NCBI RefSeq assembly: GCF_023704175.1
Contig: NZ_CP084530.1
Location: 2,068,001 to 2,132,000, forward strand
DNA from: Paenibacillus sp. YPG26
GTDB lineage: Bacteria > Bacillota > Bacilli > Paenibacillales > Paenibacillaceae
DNA: 64,000 bases
Direction of reading: 5' to 3'
The notes beneath the pieces were generated by a model that was not told the origin of the DNA, did not search any database, and saw nothing but the letters and a program-made list of their open reading frames with translations. The position numbers and the translations under genes were made by a program. This document shows, in pieces, positions 17,773 through 26,817 of the stretch. How positions within the stretch are numbered: the first letter of the stretch is position 1; each line of letters begins with the position of its first letter.

Positions 17773-18321
17773 TTAATTAGCTGAGTCTTCCCGCCATTGT
17801 CTTCGAATTTGCTCCACAGCAGCCAGAGCATTCCCGTCTTCCAGGATGTCGCCCGGCCGGTTCGCCTTGCCTAGGATATATCCTTCATACCTCGTGCCCG
17901 TAAAATCAAAAATGTACTGAAACTGTTGAACCAGCGGAAGTCCCTTAAGATGGGGCTCATCATCACCAATGCCGATCACCCATGCCGATTTGCCCCGGAG
18001 CTTCGCAAGAAATCCGTCCCTGTCTTCCCGTAGTGACTGAGACCAGCGGTCAATGAACGTTTTTGTAAGCCCGGATGCCCCATACCAATAGATGGGCGTG
18101 GCAAAAACAAACTTATCCTGTGCCAGCACACGATCTATAACAGTGCGATAATCGTCTTCGGGATATGGTTCTTTATCGGTATGACGGTAATCCTTAATCG
18201 GCTCGATATTATAATCGGCCAAATGAATATGATCGGCTTCGAATCCTTCCGTTAACCGTTTGGCTAACTGTTCCGAGTTACCGTTTCTTCTCGAACTTCC
18301 GTAAATGACGGCTATGCCCAT
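17773..18321 (-). CDS. NADPH-dependent FMN reductase family protein
   Basis: 182 residues. The flavodoxin-like FMN motif is GSSRRNGNSEQLAKR at the N-terminus, followed by FATPIYWYGASGLTKTFIDRW, the family's second flavin-contact region. It is the last gene of the carrier-protein operon and overlaps the ATP-grasp ligase by 10 bases. It could reduce a quinone or flavin, or supply reduced flavin for a tailoring step; no monooxygenase partner is seen in the cluster, so its role in the pathway is open. Confidence 0.88.
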   Translation of the reverse strand: MGIAVIYGSSRRNGNSEQLAKRLTEGFEADHIHLADYNIEPIKDYRHTDKEPYPEDDYRTVIDRVLAQDKFVFATPIYWYGASGLTKTFIDRWSQSLREDRDGFLAKLRGKSAWVIGIGDDEPHLKGLPLVQQFQYIFDFTGTRYEGYILGKANRPGDILEDGNALAAVEQIRRQWREDSAN

Positions 18322-19580
18322 AAGTTAGCACCCACCCTTTCCTGATTCCGATAGACGATCTTCAATCCATCAAGCAGGGATAGCGCTGTTCGTTTGGCTT
18401 CATCCGGCGTATCGCCTGCGACTATAAAATAAGCGAGCCGGTCATCCGAACTTTTGGCCTGGGCAATTTGATCGCCAGCCTCCACTAAGATATGCGTACG
18501 CACGACAGCCGGATGCTTAGACAGCAGCTCGAACCCTTCAATTCGTTCAAGTACACCATCACTTTCCGCTGTAATATAAGCGATTGTGGCCGCCCGGACG
18601 TGCTTCTTCTCAATAGAGATCGGACTGTCCAGATAGTAATTAACCGTCGCTTCAAAAATATCAACACCGAAAGCCAGCACCAACAGATCCGATGAAATGT
18701 TATCCCCGCCAGGTCTGCCATTCACTTCGATAATCCGGGGGCCGGAAGACGTAAGCTTTACCTCGACATGACTAGGTCCGTTCGTAAGCCCGATCGCTTT
18801 AAGCGCATCGACAGCAGTCTTGATTATTTCGTCCTGGCGTTCGGTATATGACGGGGATGGCAGCGTATGAAGCGTCTCAACGAAATAGGGCAGAGGCGTC
18901 GTCAGCTTCTCGGTCACGGCCGCGAATAATGAATTACCATTTTGCAAGAACAGCTCTACACTGAATTCCGGTCCTTGCAAATATTGTTCGATCAAGTACT
19001 CCTCCCGCACTTTGAAATCCATATACGTCACTTTGAAATTGACAATAACGTCCATGGCCCTCTGCAGCTCAGCCTCATCGTTAATAAAATAGACATTTTG
19101 GCTGCTGGCACAGTTGGTCGGCTTCAGAACGACTGGATACCCGATCTCCCCAGCCGCTTGGGCTGCTTCCTCGAATGTTTTTAATTTGCGGAATTTCGCA
19201 CTAGGCACCCCGTGTTCGGCATACGCCTGTCTCGCCAAATCCTTGTTCCTCGATTTCAGAGCCGCTTCATAGGGTACACTCCGCAGACCAAGCCGCTGCG
19301 CGACTTTGGCTGTCAAGTGGGAAGCGTAATCCGTTGCAGGGATAAGCGCATCCAGCTTACCTGCATAGGGTGATTCGGCTATTGCTTGATAGAGCGAATC
19401 CTCATCCCGTATATCCGCAACAATCAAGTCATGGTAGATGCCTTCATACCCGTATTTCTGTGGATTGTCCGTGGACGAGACGACCGAAATGACCCGATGC
19501 CCCTGTTCGTAGGCTGCTTTGGCGAAGCTGACACCATAAAAGCTAGGCTCGACAAACGCAACCGTTTTAACCGTTGACAT
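18312..19580 (-). CDS. ATP-grasp ligase, L-amino-acid ligase type
   Basis: About 422 residues from ATG 19580, eight bases after AAAGGAG; the longer frame to 19625 lacks a binding site. Layout is N-terminal pre-ATP-grasp domain (AFVEPSFYGVSFAKAAYEQGH), ATP-grasp core (YPVVLKPTNCASSQNV, EQYLQGPEFSVE) and the metal-binding strand IIEVNGRPGGDNI. A C-terminal domain resembles those of L-amino-acid ligases such as BacD of bacilysin synthesis. It would join a carboxylate, through an acyl phosphate, to an amino acid. In a cluster that makes an unusual diamino acid, a dipeptide-forming role is the simplest reading, and the adjacent MFS gene parallels bacD-bacE. Substrates are inferred. Confidence 0.85.
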   Translation of the reverse strand: MSTVKTVAFVEPSFYGVSFAKAAYEQGHRVISVVSSTDNPQKYGYEGIYHDLIVADIRDEDSLYQAIAESPYAGKLDALIPATDYASHLTAKVAQRLGLRSVPYEAALKSRNKDLARQAYAEHGVPSAKFRKLKTFEEAAQAAGEIGYPVVLKPTNCASSQNVYFINDEAELQRAMDVIVNFKVTYMDFKVREEYLIEQYLQGPEFSVELFLQNGNSLFAAVTEKLTTPLPYFVETLHTLPSPSYTERQDEIIKTAVDALKAIGLTNGPSHVEVKLTSSGPRIIEVNGRPGGDNISSDLLVLAFGVDIFEATVNYYLDSPISIEKKHVRAATIAYITAESDGVLERIEGFELLSKHPAVVRTHILVEAGDQIAQAKSSDDRLAYFIVAGDTPDEAKRTALSLLDGLKIVYRNQERVGANLWA

Positions 19581-19640
19581 GTTCTTCACTCCTTTAAGCT
19601 GCAGAGCAACCTGCAGCATAAGCATAATTTGGAAGAAAAC

Positions 19641-20855
19641 TTACACCTCTATCGTCTGTTTCTGCGTGGACTGGCTGTTCAGGAAGTAATAGACGAGGAG
19701 TCCGGCGAACATCAGACCTGCCATCAGGATAAAGCCGAGTCCTGGCGAGTATCGGTCGATGATGACACCAAGTCCCGTAGCTGAGACCGTCTGCAGCAAT
19801 AAGGAGATCCCCATCCAGACCGAAGTCGCGCGCCCCATATATGATTTCGAGACCGACTCCATAAGCGCTGTTGTGATCAGAATGCGTAGCGAGGAATTCG
19901 TTAGACCTATGAGTATGCAGCCTACATAGAGCAGAATGATCGTCGAATTAAAGGAGATGGCCACCAGATTCAACACAGATACTAGGAAAATGATCAGAAT
20001 TGTCCCATGCTGTGTGAGCCTTCTCGCCAAGGGGACAGCCAGGAAACCGGACAGCAACCCTCCTAATCCGTAGCACATATCAGACAGACCGAATACGACC
20101 GAATCTCCTCGAACGGCTGTGCTGACATAACCAGGCAGTACGACATTGAACACCATCGTTGTCACTAGCGGAATGATGGATACGATACCCAATACAAATA
20201 TAGAAGGCCTCTTCGCCAAATATCCAATACCCGCCTTAAATGATTCGAAGAATGACGCTTCAGCTTCTTCAGAAGGCATGGCCGAATAGGAGATCCTGCT
20301 TAGGAAGAGGCTGCTGATCAGAAAAGCCGCGGCATTCAGCAGCAAGATCGCTTCAAAGCCGATATAATTGTATAAAAAGCCTGATAGTCCTCCAGCCATG
20401 AACATGCCGACCTGCAGGCTGATCTCGATCAAAGAATTGCCATGGATCAGCTCTTCCTCAGGCAGAAGCTCCTGCACGAGGCTCCGTGAAGCCGACATGT
20501 AGAGCGCCCATCCCATGCCGTTGACCACAGCGAACGCGTACAAATATTCAACGTGGAATCCGGTGCTCCAGAAGGCACCAGCAATCAGCAGCAGTGCGGC
20601 AGCTCTAACAATGTTAGCCCACAGCAGAATCGTCTTTCGGTTCCACTTATCGACGAAGGTCCCGGCGAACGCCGATATAAGAAACCCCGCAATCACATTA
20701 AGTGAGAGCATTAGCCCGACAGCGGTCATCGAACCCGTCCGGTCCATTAGATACCAATTGGCGCCGATCGTGCTCATGCCCACGCCGAAGCCGGATATTA
20801 TGTCCGAGATAAAATAGTTGCGAAACCTGCCAGTCTTTAGCACGCTAAATACCAT
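19641..20855 (-). CDS. MFS transporter, probable product exporter
   Basis: 404 residues with 10-12 membrane segments. MFS motif A appears as GTFVDKWNRKTIL. The N-terminus FRNYFISDIISGFGVGMSTIGANWYLM places it with the EntS/MFS_3-like group of small-molecule exporters. The start overlaps the transketolase C-terminal-half gene by 11 bases, with AGGAGG five bases before the ATG. It lies inside the carrier-protein operon directly before the ATP-grasp ligase, so export of the final product, and thus self-protection, is the likely role. Confidence 0.87.
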   Translation of the reverse strand: MVFSVLKTGRFRNYFISDIISGFGVGMSTIGANWYLMDRTGSMTAVGLMLSLNVIAGFLISAFAGTFVDKWNRKTILLWANIVRAAALLLIAGAFWSTGFHVEYLYAFAVVNGMGWALYMSASRSLVQELLPEEELIHGNSLIEISLQVGMFMAGGLSGFLYNYIGFEAILLLNAAAFLISSLFLSRISYSAMPSEEAEASFFESFKAGIGYLAKRPSIFVLGIVSIIPLVTTMVFNVVLPGYVSTAVRGDSVVFGLSDMCYGLGGLLSGFLAVPLARRLTQHGTILIIFLVSVLNLVAISFNSTIILLYVGCILIGLTNSSLRILITTALMESVSKSYMGRATSVWMGISLLLQTVSATGLGVIIDRYSPGLGFILMAGLMFAGLLVYYFLNSQSTQKQTIEV

Positions 20856-21786
20856 TCGAACCTCCTAATAGAGACTGGATTTGCCGACGCAGCGGCTCTA
20901 AGCCAAAGCCTAAATCGGCCAGCACTTCCGCATGCGTCCCCCCATAAGTCGGCCACTGGTCTCCACAGTTATGCGAATAGACCGGCTGCTCGGGCATTAA
21001 TAATGCCAAATAAGAAGCGGTTCCACCGGTCGCCCGATGCTCCTCAACGACAAGGAAGCGATCAGCTAACCCTTTTAACGGCTCTACATACGATTTCAAA
21101 CTTTGACTATCGATGTAACAAGCATGAACGTGAACGACACTTTCGTACTCTTGGGTTAACGTCTTGCATAGCTCCGTCGCTTGCTCTCCGACCGAAATCA
21201 GACACAGCTCCGCACGGACCTCCGCCCTCCTGTCTTCAACGAGCAATTGACTGCATGAGATATTGGATGCTCGCGGCAAGCTTTCGAACGCTTCATTGCG
21301 GGATAGACGAATATAATAAGGTTCCTCGGAGGCGGCCGCTTCGCGGATGACCCTCCTTGTCTCTTCTTCCCCATGCGGGCAGGCAATCCGGATATTCTGG
21401 AAGGACTGGATGACCGCGATGTCCTCAAGGGCATGATGGGTCGTACCAAACCATCCGCCTGACACTCCGCCGTACGGAGCGACAAGCTTCACATTTTTGC
21501 CCATATAACCCATCGACAGCTTCACGCTCTCCGCTGCCCGCAATGCCGCGAAGGCGGCGAAGGTCGAGAAGAACGGAACATATCCCGCTTCGGCAAGTCC
21601 GGCCGCGATATCCACGCCCGCAAGCTCGGCGATGCCGAGATTGACAAAACGTTCCGGGTAACGGCTCTGGAATGGATGGTTTTTGCCCCCTAGATCCGCT
21701 TCGAGACAAATGATTCGACTTTCAGTCTCCGCAAGCTTGGCAAGCTCGTCTTTATAGGCATCACGCCCTGACAACGTCGTAGTCAT
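20845..21786 (-). CDS. Transketolase C-terminal half (pyrimidine-binding and C-terminal domains)
   Basis: About 313 residues from ATG 21786, which overlaps the stop of the N-terminal-half gene as ATGA. The sequence shows the Pyr-domain pattern: RFVNLGIAELAGVDIAAGLA, APYGGVSGGWFGTTHHALEDIA and PYYIRLSRNE. The C-terminal domain ends before LGGSNGI. Split transketolases form a heteromer with the N-terminal half to bind thiamine diphosphate. In this operon the pair probably adds a two-carbon ketol unit to the aldehyde carried on the amino-group carrier protein, as proposed for the vazabitide pathway. General pentose phosphate function is the alternative, but the operon context argues against it. 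Confidence 0.9.
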   Translation of the reverse strand: MTTTLSGRDAYKDELAKLAETESRIICLEADLGGKNHPFQSRYPERFVNLGIAELAGVDIAAGLAEAGYVPFFSTFAAFAALRAAESVKLSMGYMGKNVKLVAPYGGVSGGWFGTTHHALEDIAVIQSFQNIRIACPHGEEETRRVIREAAASEEPYYIRLSRNEAFESLPRASNISCSQLLVEDRRAEVRAELCLISVGEQATELCKTLTQEYESVVHVHACYIDSQSLKSYVEPLKGLADRFLVVEEHRATGGTASYLALLMPEQPVYSHNCGDQWPTYGGTHAEVLADLGFGLEPLRRQIQSLLGGSNGI

Positions 21787-22601
21787 GATAGCTTCACCTT
21801 CCATCTTTTCGCCAGATTGGCGGGGATTTTGGCATAGTGTGCATCTGGATTTCCTTCGAGGGCGGCAACACCTTTACCTTTGACTGTATGGGCTAGAACG
21901 GCAAGAGGCTTCTCGCTATCTGGCGTAAGAGCGGAGAAAATGGCCTCATGCTGGTGTCCGTCAACCTCCCGAACTGCGAACCCGAACGCCTCGAAGCGTT
22001 CCCTCAGATTGCGGATCGGCGATATGTCGTCAACGTACCCATCGTTCTGCCCGCCATTGCAATCGACAATATAGATGAAATTTGAAAGCGACCTCGCTTG
22101 TGCGATTTGTGCCGTTTCCCAGATCAACCCTTCCTGCAGCTCACCATCTCCGCCGATCACGATGCCAAGTCCTCGGGTTCCCTGAAGCTTTTGAGCTAGA
22201 GCCCAGCCCGCCGCATAAGCAACGCCGTGCCCCAGACTCCCCGTGGCAAAAGGAATACCCGGCAGCTTATGGTTCGGGTGCCCCGTATAGAGCGAGCCTT
22301 GCTGACCATAGCTTTCCGCCGGATTTGAGGGCAGCTTCCCATGCACGTAAAGTGCCGCATATAGAGCCGCCGCCGCATGCCCTTTGCTAAGGATGACGGA
22401 GCTGTACTCATCATGCCCGTATTTCGCCAAAGCTGTGACCAGCAGGTCGATAGCCGATAGACTTCCCCCAATGTGGCAGCCTGTCGGTGTGGCCGCCATG
22501 TCGATAATTAGCTTCCTCGCTTCTTTCGCCAGATTGGCCAGATCAATGGATAACGGAATCGTACCTTCCTGTTCATGCAATACTGGTATCGACTGTTCCA
22601 T
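21783..22601 (-). CDS. Transketolase N-terminal half (ThDP pyrophosphate-binding domain)
   Basis: 272 residues. The thiamine diphosphate motif GDG...N is seen as GGDGELQEGLIWETA with CNGGQNDGY about 25 residues on. Other transketolase hallmarks are ILSKGHAAAALYA and TGHPNHKLPGI, with catalytic His residues. GGAGG lies five bases before the ATG, which immediately follows the stop of the LysZ-LysK fusion gene. It pairs with the C-terminal half encoded next. Split forms are common among archaeal and secondary-metabolism transketolases. Confidence 0.92.
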   Translation of the reverse strand: MEQSIPVLHEQEGTIPLSIDLANLAKEARKLIIDMAATPTGCHIGGSLSAIDLLVTALAKYGHDEYSSVILSKGHAAAALYAALYVHGKLPSNPAESYGQQGSLYTGHPNHKLPGIPFATGSLGHGVAYAAGWALAQKLQGTRGLGIVIGGDGELQEGLIWETAQIAQARSLSNFIYIVDCNGGQNDGYVDDISPIRNLRERFEAFGFAVREVDGHQHEAIFSALTPDSEKPLAVLAHTVKGKGVAALEGNPDAHYAKIPANLAKRWKVKLS

Positions 22602-24449
22602 TCAGTCCTCCGTTCGCAGTCGGAACCATTCGTTAACTGCTTCTCTCAGAATGGCTCTCGATGATTCTACTTCCTCGTAATGCAAATATTCGTCGTTCGT
22701 ATGATCCAGGCTGGAATCGCCCGGGCCATAAGCTACCATCGGAACGGTAGACCAAGCCGAAGCCAGAGTATTCATGTCACTCGTTCCCCGTTTCTTCAAG
22801 TAACGGATCGACTTCCCGTGTTTGGCGAAGCTTCGGACAAAAGCCTTCACCAGCGTATCCGAACGCGGGTTAGCGAAACCAGGAGTGGCGCGAAGCACCT
22901 CGACCGTAATGGCGTCGCCGAAAGAGAGGTCGACTTTGTCTGTATATCCATTGCCCGCTTCAGGCGATATCCTGAAATTCAAGATGGCCGTGACCGTGAT
23001 ATAACCACGCTCGTTGCGATGCTCGATATCAATTAAGGACGACAAGCCTTGCGGATCAATATCCCGGACTCTGCCGCGAATGTCTGCCGCAACTTGATAC
23101 AGCTCGTCGATAGCGCTCACACTGTCCTTCGCCGCCGTATGCTCCTGTGCGCGCCTAATGGTTATCCGCAGCTTGAACAATCCGTAATACCCTAGAGTCA
23201 AGCTGTCTTCGCCGCTCGGTTCACCAATGATGACCGCATCCGCCCGGTAATGATCCCGGATGTAGAATGCGCCTTTGGAAGACGAGATCTCTTCCTCCAC
23301 GGCTCCAATGACGAGCAGCGAGCCGTTCTCGGGCACCTCCGCTTCCTCCAGCATGTGGACGAAGTTGACGAAGCTGCCTTTGGCGTCCACGACACCTCTT
23401 CCCGCAAGTCCTTCAGTGTCCGACCTTACGGGCCACACGTAAGGCACAGTGTCGAGATGGCCTAGAAGCAACAGCGTATGAGGACCGGCGCCTTTGCGGA
23501 ACACAACGTTGCCGGCATCGTCAACGTGCCCGGTCACCGATGGATCTTGGATCTCGCCCAGCAAGAACCGGGCAAGCTCGTGTTCATCTTTGGATACGGA
23601 GGGGATGCGGGCAACCTTGTTAAGCAGCTCGAAGGCGGCAGGACCGCGCTCCGCTTGCCAGAACCATGTCCGGCCGCCATGTTCAAGCGAATGCGGACCG
23701 GAAATATTCACATCGCAGATCCCCCGTTCTGCCGCCAGCCTTGCCGCCCTTACCTTCTGCTTCATACGTCCCTTGACGGAGATGAGCTCTTCTTCTCCGT
23801 AGACATCCGGAATGGTTGAGTCTTCGTCTTCGATATCCTGCAGCAGCCCCGCCGTGCCAGTCACGAAGCGCAGATGATGCGCTTCGAGCTCTACGGCAAG
23901 TTCGGCCGCCAACACGTCAGCGTCGATATTGATATAGGATGCGAGCTCGGGATCCCAGATTGGAGGCGTCAAGCATACGACATCGAAATGATTCAGTGCA
24001 TCTTGCAGGAACGAGGAATGACTGCCCGTATATTGTCCGAAGAACGAATCGCGCACAATAACGGTCTTTCCTCCTTGAACAGCCTTGATCGGTTTGGCCT
24101 TCCTGCCGAGCACAAGCCCGTTGTCGCCGCCAAGCTGCGCGAACGTGCTGAGCCCTTGTTCCTTCAATCGCTCCCGAACCGGAGTCAGGATATTCTCATA
24201 ATAGGCATCGCGGATATAGGGCAACTCCTCAGGGGAGCAATAGCGCACTTCATCACTGGATGGCAGCGTCAAGAAGGGCATTGGCCGCGACAGGTCTTCG
24301 TACTTCCGGCGTATCGCTTCCGCTCCGCCCGCGACGAGCAGCACCTGGTTCCCTCTTCGCGAGATGCGGCCAATCTCCTCGAAGATGCGTGGGTGATTGA
24401 CGATGGTACTGCTGCCAAGCTTGATAACATATAGACTGCCTTTGCTCAT
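22602..24449 (-). CDS. LysZ-LysK fusion: carrier-protein amino-acid kinase plus M20 carrier-protein hydrolase
   Basis: About 615 residues from ATG 24449, which shares one base with the LysY stop (TAATG). Residues 1 to about 265 are an acetylglutamate-kinase-like domain: VIKLGSS, LLVAGGAEAIRR, LGGDNGLVLGRK, INIDADVLAAELA, TGTAGLL and GRMKQKVRAA, as in LysZ. Residues about 270-615 are an M20 peptidase: metal ligands in LLGHLDTVP, GRGVVDAKG, GAVEEEISSSKG, IGEPSG and a late His in SLDHTNDEY, as in LysK. LysZ phosphorylates the side-chain carboxylate of the carrier-bound amino acid. LysK cuts the finished product from the carrier. Both active sites look intact. Having the second and last steps on one chain is unusual. 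Confidence 0.9.
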   Translation of the reverse strand: MSKGSLYVIKLGSSTIVNHPRIFEEIGRISRRGNQVLLVAGGAEAIRRKYEDLSRPMPFLTLPSSDEVRYCSPEELPYIRDAYYENILTPVRERLKEQGLSTFAQLGGDNGLVLGRKAKPIKAVQGGKTVIVRDSFFGQYTGSHSSFLQDALNHFDVVCLTPPIWDPELASYINIDADVLAAELAVELEAHHLRFVTGTAGLLQDIEDEDSTIPDVYGEEELISVKGRMKQKVRAARLAAERGICDVNISGPHSLEHGGRTWFWQAERGPAAFELLNKVARIPSVSKDEHELARFLLGEIQDPSVTGHVDDAGNVVFRKGAGPHTLLLLGHLDTVPYVWPVRSDTEGLAGRGVVDAKGSFVNFVHMLEEAEVPENGSLLVIGAVEEEISSSKGAFYIRDHYRADAVIIGEPSGEDSLTLGYYGLFKLRITIRRAQEHTAAKDSVSAIDELYQVAADIRGRVRDIDPQGLSSLIDIEHRNERGYITVTAILNFRISPEAGNGYTDKVDLSFGDAITVEVLRATPGFANPRSDTLVKAFVRSFAKHGKSIRYLKKRGTSDMNTLASAWSTVPMVAYGPGDSSLDHTNDEYLHYEEVESSRAILREAVNEWFRLRTED

Positions 24450-25498
24450 TATGGCCACGCTCCTTCGCCTTCTTGGGGCAGCCCTTCTTCCTCGGGGAAT
24501 CCGAAGTACAGATTGGCCGCCTGGACAGCTTGTCCCGCCGCTCCTTTAAGCAGGTTATCGATCGTCGCCAAGGACACGCAGTTTCTGCCTTCCACGTAAG
24601 CTCCAATCTCTGCAAAATTCGTGCCATTAACCGTCTTGATCATGGGAGTCCCGCTGCCGGCCGGGATGTAATGAAGAAACGGCTTGGCGGCATAGGCGCC
24701 ATAGAATGCTTTTCTCACATCAACAGCCGTTACGCCCTCTTTGAGCAAGGAATAGGAGGTCGCCATAATTCCCCGCGGCAAATCGAGACTGTATACTGAA
24801 AATTGAAGATCGACCGTACGTTCCAAATGGTAGGTCAGCGCATGTTCGATCTCCGGCTTATGCCGGTGTCCGTGCACTTTGTATGCCCGGAAGTTATTCG
24901 TGCGCTCGGCGTGATGCTCGCTCGTCGACTTGCCTCCGCCGCTTGAGCCGGTCTTGGCGTCCGTGATGACGCGTTCCTCAATCAGGTCATTCGCTACTAG
25001 AGGATATAAAGTATAGATCGTTGCCACAGCCATACATCCTGGCAGATTTACAACCTTCTTGCTCCGGTCGATCTCGCTGAACTCAGGTATGAAATAATGC
25101 CATCCGCCTTCGAAATCATGCTTCAGCGTCTCCGGGTAATGCCGCTGCAATAACGCGGTGTCGGTTATCCTGTAATCGCCGCTTACGTTGAAGATGTAGT
25201 CCGTGTGCTCGGCAACTTCACGGATGATCTTCGGCAGCTCACCCGTTGGCAGACAGGAGAACACGGCATCGAAATGCCCGTCCAGCTCAGAGACCCGGCT
25301 GAATTTGAGCCCTCCCGGCTTCTTCCTGTGGATAGATCCCGTGTAATATTTGTCTACTGGAAGTCCGGCGTTTGACTCCGATGAGACAAAGGTAACCTCG
25401 AATCCGGGATGCCTGCGGAGCAGCCTGTAGAGCTCGGCACCCGTGAACCCGCTGCCGCCAAGAATGGCCGCTTTCTTCAATTGCGACGCGCTGCTCAT
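24449..25498 (-). CDS. lysY: LysY: carrier-protein-linked acyl-phosphate reductase (ArgC-like)
   Basis: 349 residues. N-terminal NADP motif is ILGGSGFTGAELYRLL. The catalytic Cys155 is in NLPGCMAVAT, followed by SSGGGKSTSEHH and the catalytic His region GHRHKPEIEHAL. This is the N-acetyl-gamma-glutamyl-phosphate reductase/LysY family, which reduces an acyl phosphate to a semialdehyde. Since it lies between a LysZ-type kinase and LysW/LysX genes, the carrier-protein-bound form is the likely substrate and the product a carrier-linked glutamate (or aminoadipate) semialdehyde. It overlaps the aminotransferase gene as ATGA. Confidence 0.92.
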   Translation of the reverse strand: MSSASQLKKAAILGGSGFTGAELYRLLRRHPGFEVTFVSSESNAGLPVDKYYTGSIHRKKPGGLKFSRVSELDGHFDAVFSCLPTGELPKIIREVAEHTDYIFNVSGDYRITDTALLQRHYPETLKHDFEGGWHYFIPEFSEIDRSKKVVNLPGCMAVATIYTLYPLVANDLIEERVITDAKTGSSGGGKSTSEHHAERTNNFRAYKVHGHRHKPEIEHALTYHLERTVDLQFSVYSLDLPRGIMATSYSLLKEGVTAVDVRKAFYGAYAAKPFLHYIPAGSGTPMIKTVNGTNFAEIGAYVEGRNCVSLATIDNLLKGAAGQAVQAANLYFGFPEEEGLPQEGEGAWP

Positions 25499-26817
25499 CC
25501 TAACCTCGCATCTCTTTCGTAGACGACCTTCAAATCGCCGCTTTGCTCAGCGAGCTCGCGGATCTTATCCGGATTCGCATCCACCTTCTTAAATGCCAGG
25601 GCATAGGCCTGGATCCGCTCGTATTCGATCGGTGTCCGCAGTTCTCTGCATATTGTAAGCGTGCTGCGCAGCATGTTCAGCGTTACGGGGAACCGGTCCA
25701 GATCGTACCCGAAATCCTGCCGATCTGACAGCGAGAACGGATAACCATTGCCGAAGCCTCTCCTGTTCTTGAACGGAAGATGCCCCGGAATCGGTACGTT
25801 CTGCCATTCTCTAGCGAAGACGCCTTCCGCATGAATCAGCTGCTCTACCGCATGCTTGACCCGGTAATCCTCCAGATCTCCAAGTCCAAGCTGTTCCGGT
25901 GACAGCTTAACGCGATACATATTGTAGCTGTGTTTATAGCCTTCCGGGACGAAAGGACCGCTAAAGAGCTTCGTCTCCTTGAGTGCATTCGTCAAATAAT
26001 CGGCGTTACGCGCGCGGATCGCATCGTAATAAGGCAGCCGGTCCAGCTGGCTTATTCCAAAAGCCGCAGCGATCCAGGACATACGGTAATCGATGCCTGA
26101 TTCATTCAGGAACGTGAGTGCGCGCTGATAATCTTCCTTCTCCCGGAAGAACGCGATGCCTCCTTCGCCGCCGACGGGAAAGTTCTTGTCCGCCATCAGG
26201 CTCTGTCCCGCGCCATCTCCGATGGAGCCGGCTACGCGGCCGTCAATGGAGGCAGAATGGGCATGTGATGCATCTTCGACTAACCGCAGCGAATGCTTGT
26301 CCGCCAGTTGGCGCAAGGCATGCAGATCGGCAGGCAAGCCGTGCACATGGACGGGCATGATTGCTTTTGTCTTGCTGGTGATGGCTTGCTCCACCTTCGA
26401 AGGATCCAGGCAATACGTGACAGGATCGATATCCACGAATATCGGAATTGCTTTGGCGGCAACGACCGCTTGGGCGGTCGCGATGAAGGTGAAGGCAGGT
26501 ACAATGACTTCATCACCAGGCTCCACGCCAACTCCGACAAGCGCCAAGTGCAGACTCGATGTTCCGCTTGATGTGGCGATTGCGTAATTAGCACCCACGT
26601 AGCTGCGATACGCTTCCTGGAACTCTTCTACGACGCTGTCGCCATCCTGTTGAATGGAGACGAACATTTGAATAACGTCTTCTTTAGTGATAATGGGAAA
26701 GTTGGTTCTGCGGACATCTTCAGGAATGATCGAGGGTCCTCCATCTACAGCTAGTGGAGTCCATACCAATTCCTCGTTAGGCAGCTGGAGCGGTTTGCGG
26801 ATAAAATCAGTTTTCAT
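25495..26817 (-). CDS. DegT/DnrJ/EryC1-family PLP aminotransferase
   Basis: About 440 residues from ATG 26817, preceded by AAGGAGG; the frame upstream to 26934 is out of place inside the previous gene. Motifs of sugar/cyclitol aminotransferases: ATSSGTSSLHLAL (cofactor phosphate), GDEVIVPAFTFIATAQA, VEDASHAHSA (Asp for the pyridine N) and MADKNFPVGGEGG with the Schiff-base Lys211. It overlaps both the preceding miniature homologue and LysY by ATGA. In the proposed pathway it would place an amino group on the ketone formed by transketolase (C6 of a seven-carbon chain), as the DegT-type step of vazabitide-like pathways does. Substrate is inferred. Confidence 0.92.
   Translation of the reverse strand: MKTDFIRKPLQLPNEELVWTPLAVDGGPSIIPEDVRRTNFPIITKEDVIQMFVSIQQDGDSVVEEFQEAYRSYVGANYAIATSSGTSSLHLALVGVGVEPGDEVIVPAFTFIATAQAVVAAKAIPIFVDIDPVTYCLDPSKVEQAITSKTKAIMPVHVHGLPADLHALRQLADKHSLRLVEDASHAHSASIDGRVAGSIGDGAGQSLMADKNFPVGGEGGIAFFREKEDYQRALTFLNESGIDYRMSWIAAAFGISQLDRLPYYDAIRARNADYLTNALKETKLFSGPFVPEGYKHSYNMYRVKLSPEQLGLGDLEDYRVKHAVEQLIHAEGVFAREWQNVPIPGHLPFKNRRGFGNGYPFSLSDRQDFGYDLDRFPVTLNMLRSTLTICRELRTPIEYERIQAYALAFKKVDANPDKIRELAEQSGDLKVVYERDARLG

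Noticed and set aside
23874-24434. 186-codon plus-strand open frame opposite the LysZ domain
   Set aside because: Long antisense frames are expected in GC-rich coding DNA; no conserved motif.
22602-25498. Reading LysY and LysZ as ordinary arginine ArgC/ArgB
   Set aside because: The LysW carrier, LysX and LysK-type M20 domain next to them point to the carrier-protein route; the transketolase and DegT genes do not belong to arginine synthesis.
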